64,000 nt of DNA from Rehmannia glutinosa (Eukaryota > Streptophyta > Magnoliopsida > Lamiales > Orobanchaceae). The position numbers and the translations under genes were made by a program. This document shows, in pieces, positions 57,570 through 64,000 of the stretch; within the stretch, counting starts at the first letter, position 1, and every line of letters begins with the position of its first letter. The notes under the pieces were generated by a model. That model made no database searches and was not told the origin of the DNA. It worked only from the letters and a program-made list of their open reading frames with translations. The DNA lies in assembly GCA_016081115.2 (NCBI GenBank), contig CM071930.1:38229335-38293334 (forward strand). The letters are read 5' to 3'.

Positions 57570-60175
57570 TCAATTTAACACCGATTAATGGAAAAAGAAC
57601 TACTCTTTCCTATTGAACGAGAGAGATTAATCGCACGTCTCTTCCTCTTGTCATTAGCGCCAACCATCTCCTTTGGTCACTCCGGTCACAATTTTTCGGC
57701 AACCCAATGGCGGGGTTGCCTTTCCACGTACGGGCTGACTTTGAATTTCGAAGGCCCCCCTCGAAATAATATGTCCGTTTCTTCTCATCCAAGCAAGGTT
57801 GTGCGCCTGTCGGAATCGCAATTTTCCAAAGCCATTTCAGGGACTGTGCGTCCTCATCCGTCTGCTATGGTTCCATGCACCTTCAACTCTCCTTCTCATC
57901 ATATGTCATCAGATAATTTAGTTGCTTCTAGGGTTTATGAGAAAATCGTAACCCTACCCAATTCTCAAGCTTTTGATCGTACTATCCATGGCGGTCCTTG
58001 ATCGTCTTCTTCACAGGGTTTTCATGGAGGAACCCTCCCTTCGAATTTCATCCCATATACGCGTCAACCTAGTGAAGAGCGACTAAAGTTTCATGGGAAT
58101 GGATTGGTCTCCCGAAATTTTACCTTGTGCACCCTCCATCGAAGTGTAGCAGTTCCCAAGGGGTTTTAACCCCTCGGCGGCTAGGGCTTCTTCTTCTATT
58201 ACCCCATGCCTGTCGACCATGGGAGGGCCGGCCCTAAGAGCTATTTTGATGGGGGCTGGTGGTGGTTCATCCTTTTGAGGCCATTTCATCTCGGGGGTAA
58301 TGGCCCCTAGAAATCGGGTTCTACACGACATCCTCAATCTATGGTTCTCGATGACGGCCTCAATCGCATGTTCCCAGGCATTCTCCTGGCTACGGGATTC
58401 AATATGCATGGCTCTATGATAGTCCCTACTTACCTTGTGAATCCACAACTTTCGGCTCATGTTACTTTCATTTTGGCAATCCCAACTTGGGACATACTTT
58501 TGCGAATATTATTTTTGGTAATTCCTCGGCCAGGTAACCCAAAACTTTTTCTAATATAGCTTCCGGCAAGATTAATCATGTTCCTCACTTTGTTAAAAAA
58601 GGCTTAATTTTATTTGGTTATGATTGATGAAAATGTTTAGCAAAGAACGACTTTTAGAATTTTCATATTCTTTGTGGTCGCGTGATCTTGGGAAAAGGTA
58701 ATAAGCCATGGTCCGTTATGCTTCTTCAAAAGTGGCTTTCGAAATATGGTGTATTCATAATGATCGAAACCGATTTCGCTCGGTAAAGGTTATTTTTGGG
58801 TCAAATTCTCTAACTCACAAAAAGATAAAGCACATGCCTTAATGACGCTAAACCCAGGTACTTATCGTCTCTCTCCTTGGGTTCCAAACTTTAATCCATA
58901 CAAGGTCAATACTTCCATTGCTAGTGTGTGTGTGCACATAATTGGTGAGTTTGGAATATTGAGACCCCATCTTTATCATGGGGATTGCGGTGCCATTGGC
59001 AATCCAATTTAGGTCGATTAGAGTTCTTTGAATGGTTCCCTCGGTCATTTCATTCGTGTGTTAGTCGAGGTGGATCTTGCAAAATCGTTACTTGATCGAG
59101 TTATGGTTGAAAGAGTAGGCCGAGTGCTCTTTTGTTTGATTGATTATGAAAAATTTCATCTTTTCGTTTCTATATGTAGTATTACGGGTCACGTGATCGC
59201 CTAGTGTTGTCCTTCACTGCTGGGACCTCGGCTCTTGTGGGCGTCCCACCTCCCAACGTGGACGTTCCCTACTCGAAAGGTTTACCATCCATTTCATCAA
59301 TCTAAAGATAAAGGAAAATCCGTTGATAACTCAATGGATAAGACGACATCGCCTATGCGTCCTGGCTCCCCATCCCGTGCCATTGTCCGTTGCTCCTCAG
59401 ATATTCATTTAGGCAACTCCTTCGCGGCTCTTAGATTGGAGAAGGATTGCGCACGGAAAACTTCCGCCTCGGCTCCTATTATGGTTGCTCGTAATCCACC
59501 CCAAAGCCTCCGATTTTGAATTCGGTTCCATCCATACTACTTCGGATATTCGCAGTCTGCCGCAAACTATACAATATCCTCTGGAGAAACCTATTTGTAC
59601 CATCGGTAAGGCTATGCGGGATCGATCGTTGGACTCGCCAAGCTATGCTTTCTTGAGAACATTTCTCGGGGTCAACTCCATCTATTCATGATTTATCCTT
59701 AACGGTTGACTCGGAGAAGGTCCCAAGGAGTTGACTTTTTGCAGCCCATAAAGCGGTGTGCAGATTATGCGGATGATGAATCGATTGAGGTTGACACATC
59801 GCTTTGACACTTTCGTCGCCCAACACGGATTTCTCCTCGCATATTTCCAAATGAATTGCATCTTCCTACGGAATATTCGGGGTATTGGGAACATTGCTTC
59901 TCGTAATGTTCTTAATGCTCTGTCGTGTCATCGACATAAAACGATTTCTTGGCTATATGTGAGCCTAAAGTGGATATCACTTCGATTTCGACTCCTTTTG
60001 GACTAGCTTTCACATACTTTTGTTTCATCTTTCACATAATTTTTACCTAGCTCGGAAAAACTTTGTCATTAGAGAAAATATGTTCTGTTTTTTCTCGACC
60101 ATCGATTTTTCTCGCTTCCCGACCTCAAAGTCATGAATATTTCCAATACGATATCCATGAATAGTGGTGCACTTG
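57570..60175 (+). mobile_element. LINE E, ORF1 and start of endonuclease
   Basis: It begins next to the Gypsy A integrase. ORF1 starts at 57588. DUF4283-type residues are PGTYRLSPWVPNFNPYKVNT (about 58853-58912), and SLGHFIRVLVEVDL-like residues are at about 59040-59075. The endonuclease starts at 59851 (MNCIFLRNIRGIGN) and decays by about 60150. RT and 3' tail are not found before LINE F. No target duplication was identified. Confidence 0.65.
57588..58001 (+). pseudogene. LINE E ORF1 N-terminal part
   Basis: The open 137-codon frame begins MEKELLFPIERERLIARLFL. Later it reads SHHMSSDNLVASRVYEKIV. The first residues (M-E/D-x-x-LLFP) are shared with LINE F and similar to LINE G, which supports this start. 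The N-terminal extension has no known domain. Stops break the frame at 58001 and again before DUF4283. Confidence 0.55.
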
Positions 60176-60182
60176 GAGTTCC

Positions 60183-60544
60183 AAGCAATGACAGAGCTAC
60201 GACTCCTATTACGGGGCACGTGCCCCGTAGGTTTTTTTCTTTGAGTTTCTTTTTTGTTATTTATTGTTTATATATTATTATCCCTAAAGTTATAATTTAA
60301 TAAAATATTAATATTATAACAATAATAATTAACGTTATAATATAATAAATTGTAAAAGGTATTATATGATATTCAACATCTTCACCTACATTTATTTAAA
60401 CTTCCTTAAAAGTGTGAATATTTATTTCACAAAATATGACTGGACTAAAACACCCCTATATTATATTAATTTGAATAGTAAAATTGTAATATACAAAAGG
60501 AAAGGATAAAATTGAAAAAAAAAAAACTAAATCATTCTCCTAAA
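60183..60544. other. AT-rich insert with 20-bp palindrome, possible hAT remnant
   Basis: TACGGGGCACGTGCCCCGTA (60210-60229) is a perfect palindrome. The preceding agagctacgactcc resembles the GGCGGAGCTACG start of hAT-type miniature elements. The rest is AT-rich without open frames. The right end was not identified. Confidence 0.4.
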
Positions 60545-63500
60545 ATATCGACGCCGATCGTTCTCTTCTCAAAGACTTCCGACCGCCGGTGAGTTGTAAT
60601 TCTCGATCGCACGGTGACTATGGATCTAGATAATTTACTTTTCCCGAAATTTTCAACCATAAGGTTTCATCTTTCGATCGATGCACGTTCACAAGCCGTC
60701 ACCTTCATCGATGGGATTGGCTGGCCCAGTTCTCGTGTCAACGACGGCGCTAAGAATTTTAATTCCCGATTTTGAACATACGAAGATACCACATGTTAGG
60801 CTGCTCGATAGCGTGCGATCGCACGTCACCTTCTAGGGTTCTTTGCTAGGTTTGTTTAAACCCTAATCCTATGCGCACATGCATGGCGAGATAAGCGATG
60901 GTCAAGGAGCTTTTCTTCCTTCAACGTTGCCCAACAGAGGCACATGATTTGCCACAACAATCCGATGGAAAAAGGCCAAAAATTACGCACTCGTTTGCCA
61001 TACCGTGTCGACGGGGACTCTTCTAAGCCGATTAAAAGGGGGGAATATTTTTCCATTATCATGGACAAAGATATTTATCAACAACGAGTGCGGAACTTAG
61101 AAACTCATTAATTGGTCGTGTGATTTTTCCCAAGGGCGGCAACGGCCGATGATGTTGGATGATCTCAAGAAAAAGTTGTCACAAATATGGAATCCTCAAT
61201 CTCCTTGGAAATTCATCCCCGGGGCAAAGGGTACTACAACATCCAAATGTCGGACATGAATGAGAGATAGTGGATTCTTCAAAAGGCGACATGGAATTTA
61301 GCCCCAGATTCAATCGTCTCATGAATTAGATCTCCGATTTTAATCAGTACAAAATCAATACGTCTAAGGTTTAGGTTTGTGTTCACATTTACAAGCTTAG
61401 TTTGGAATATTGGCATCCTTCATTGATTACTAAATTAGCTTGTGCCATAGGTACTCCCATGCAAATTGATAGTCGTTCTTCAACGAGTGATATGTGTCAC
61501 TTTGTCCGTGTTCTTTTGTTTCCATCGATATGAAAATATTCTCGGAATATTATGTTCTTTGGGTCGGATTGTAGGTCATAACATCAATCATTGCGGATAA
61601 TCCACAACTCATGAGGTTAAGCGGGCAGATGTTGAGGTGCGTCCTCGTAGTCGATCGGTGGTAGGTATTATAATAGGGGAGGTCTCGATTCGAAAGGATA
61701 AATAGGTGGGTGAAACTTGGTTACAAGTGAAAAATAAGAAGATACGGCCCTTAAAAGACAACCTGGATAACAGAGCCTCTACATCGGTATTGCGACCAGG
61801 AATTCATTCGAAATTGTGGAGGAGCGATGGCAAACGCAAGAGCAGGGGGAACATTATACCAATTTTTTGGTGGGGAATCGCATGGCAATGGGGATTGCAT
61901 GATGGTTAGTCATTTGAATAAGAATAATGATAAAGAAATTCACGGGTCAAGAATGCGCAGACAATGTCGCCGTTGGTTAATTCTCGTGAAGAATGATCTT
62001 GGTGGAACAAAATTGATTGTTAACCATTGAGAAGAGGCTACAATCTTAAATGATAAGGAAAAGATGCGGTGATTAAGGTTGTGGATGGGGTGGCTAGAAG
62101 TAAGCCAATTAGCCAAGATTTAATTGAACAATCAAGATCCTCTAAAGCTTCCAGGTCATGGAAGCGCGGCTCGTAAAAAGATGGTCCGACATGGCGGAAG
62201 AAGAAGAACTAGGTAATGCTTTTCTTGAAATCGATGTTGATATACACGTTGTGCATCCCCTCCCCTTAGTTCATTATGAATTGCTTATTTTGGAATGTTG
62301 AGGTATTGGCAACGAGGCCTGTAGATCCATGCTCAAGGATTTGTGTCGTGTACATAAACCTGATATTATTGCCATTGCGGAACCGAAGGTGCAATTTTCT
62401 TCTATTGACTCTTCTTTCGAGTGTTGTTAATTTGACTCTTGTGGTTGGAAGTTTTTCGTGACAATGTTTTACCGATATCCGGATTTTTGTTAGAAACGCT
62501 AACATGCAGTGCGGAGTTCATAGTGTGGATCTGATCAAATGATTGTTTGTCGGGTTGGGTTGCGAGAATATGCAATTTTACATGAGTTTTATTCACGCCC
62601 ATTGTTCTTATATTGCTTGAAGGCGAGTTATGGTTGGATGTCCACTCTCGCTACATATGATCTTGTTATTTTGGGGGATTTCAATGTTATCCTTGGAGCT
62701 CATGAGAAACAAGAGGGTGCTCTACCTCACAATATTTCTGTAGGGAGTATCAAGAATTCATTGATGATAATAATCGGGCTCAAGTCCCTATGGGTGGGTA
62801 CCGATTTTACTTGGGGTGTCTTTGTCCATCCGGGAGATTGGTTCAAAGCTAAATTGGATCGTATTTTGGCTACTTTGTGATTTATGAATTTGTGGCGGTC
62901 GATTGGAGGTTATTGTTTGATAAATGGTTGGACTTACGATTATGTGGGTATCGACATCTTTGCTCGATCACAATCCAATTGTCTTGTAGTGCAATTTCAC
63001 GCCCCAACATGGCCCGATATCGTTTCATTTTCATTTGATGTGGCTTCAATATGAGGGTTTTAAAGTTGTGGTTGTAAGCTCTTGGAAGATGGATTGTCAT
63101 GTGATTCATCCAATGGCCGGACTGATGCAAAAACTTAAGAGACTACGCCCGGTTCTCAGAAAATGGAACCATTCAGTATTTGGCAATATCCACGTCGTCA
63201 GTTGACTCGGTTCAATCTCGCCTCCAAACTTTTCAAGCTCGGATCTCTACAATTGGCTATTTAGATGATTTAATTCAACAAGAGCTCAACTTACATTCGG
63301 ATCTAAGCAAACTTCACGGCTAATATGAACCTTTGAGACAACAGAGTCGCACAAAATGGCTCACCGATGGGGATCGTAACATCGAGTTTTTCCACGTAAA
63401 AGCTGCGGGCTAAACGGTCTAAGAGCTACATTACTCATTTGCTTGTTGATGGGGTCATGATCGATAATCAACAAGCTATTCAAGGCATGTCACCCAATTC

Positions 63501-64000
63501 TGATGGTTTTTTTTCGAGCCATCGGGTCATGCGGATTATACCATGGTTGACAATGTCATACACCCTACGGTTAATCATGAGGAAAATAGTAGCATGTGCG
63601 CAATCCCCACCAATGAGGAAATAAATACGGTTGTCTTTGATTTAGGCCTATATAGTGCACCGGCCCGAATGGATTTGGAGGTCATTTCTATCGAATTGTT
63701 GGAACATCATTGCGAGATGATGTATTGGCAGCGGTGAGATCGTTCTTTGTGAGTAATCATCTCCCCCTAGGCTGCAACTCGAGCTATATGGTTCTGATTC
63801 CCAAAAATAATACCGTTGACAGAGTGGAAGAGTATAGACCTATAATATTAAGTGACTTTTTATTCAAAATTGTTACTAAATTTTGGCTTCGAGATTTGGG
63901 TCAATCCTAAAGAATCACGTTTGTGGTATGCAATTCGGTTTCATTCTGGGAAACAAATTCACGATTGTATCGCTTTGGCATCGAAGGATTTAATTGCCTT
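60545..64000 (+). mobile_element. LINE F, continues past the window
   Basis: The leader and ORF1 start (MDLDNLLFPKFSTIRFH at 60620) are followed by a tttaaaccctaa run shared with LINE C. DUF4283 pieces are at 61080-61330 and ORF1 remnants to 62270. ORF2 runs from 62276. The sequence ends within RT at a HDCIALASKD-like segment, the same place where LINE H begins. Stops and frameshifts are frequent. Confidence 0.75.
62276..64000 (+). pseudogene. LINE F ORF2, endonuclease and start of RT
   Basis: The start MNCLFWNVEVLA is followed, in another frame, by CRVHKPDIIAIAEPK (about 62345-62390). LVILGDFNVILGAHEKQEG is at about 62663-62720, FTWGVF...AKLDRILATL at about 62810-62880 and a damaged SDHNPI region near 62965. 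The RT entry has WLTDGDRNIEFFH-like DNA (about 63358-63395) and a damaged GPDGF (about 63655). VLIPKNNTVDRVEEYRPII (about 63790-63850) follows, then FLFKIVTKFWLRDLG. Confidence 0.7.

Larger units (their letters stand above)
29894..57570 (-). mobile_element. Gypsy A, Athila-like element split by nested insertions
   Basis: Minus-strand order is integrase (57566-56985), spacer (to 56165), then after the hAT insertion the downstream ORF (about 33640-33120), 3' non-coding DNA, polypurine tract (31168-31180) and 3' LTR (31163-29894). Continuity across the hAT insertion is shown because Gypsy B carries the same internal sequence uninterrupted at about 39050-39250. The upstream end is cut near 57570 by LINE E, and its 5' LTR is not in the window. 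Similar elements carry gag-pol upstream. Confidence 0.75.

Overview
This window is a stretch of nested, mostly decayed transposable elements from the nuclear genome of a plant, most likely a eudicot with a large repeat-rich genome. The evidence is plant-type LINEs ending in an RNase H domain, Athila/Tat-type Gypsy elements primed by tRNA-Asp, Copia-like primer sites matching initiator tRNA-Met, CACTA elements, and hAT and MULE-type miniature elements. I see no intact host gene. The only host-gene sequence I can name is two exons of a DUF1664-family gene carried inside a CACTA element.

Layout. 1-13467 is a LINE graveyard: five or six truncated or internally deleted LINEs on both strands, one of them inserted into a tandem array with a unit of about 180 bp. 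13603-18569 is a CACTA element (target duplication ATT) holding a second CACTA (14308-15812). 19174-28117 is an old minus-strand Tat-like LTR element (target duplication CTATT, gag remnant, minisatellite, no pol seen) that was invaded by a plus-strand Gypsy element at 23481-27454 (target duplication AGGGG). 28950-29503 is a hAT-type miniature element.

From 29894 to about 57570 lies a minus-strand Athila-like element whose 3' LTR, downstream ORF and integrase are separated by a series of nested insertions. A hAT element (33770-56164) contains a MULE-like element (34871-55486), which contains a full-length LINE (35462-55059, 16-bp target duplication). The LINE contains a non-autonomous Gypsy (36053-41769) and a 7.4-kb CACTA (45923-53313). 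That CACTA holds a hAT miniature, two copies of one MULE-type miniature, a probable PIF-like miniature and the captured gene. 57570-64000 holds two more LINEs; the last runs off the window.

The most interesting signals are non-coding. (i) The LINE 3' regions carry a conserved stem-loop present eight times, with compensatory base changes in its stem. (ii) The U3 regions of two unrelated Gypsy LTRs carry clusters of 14-bp GC-rich palindromes just upstream of the TATA box, and one 5' LTR has lost exactly that cluster. (iii) Two Copia-like primer-binding sites each sit inside a hairpin. All coordinates and target duplications were read by eye; family assignments are from motif memory, without database searches.
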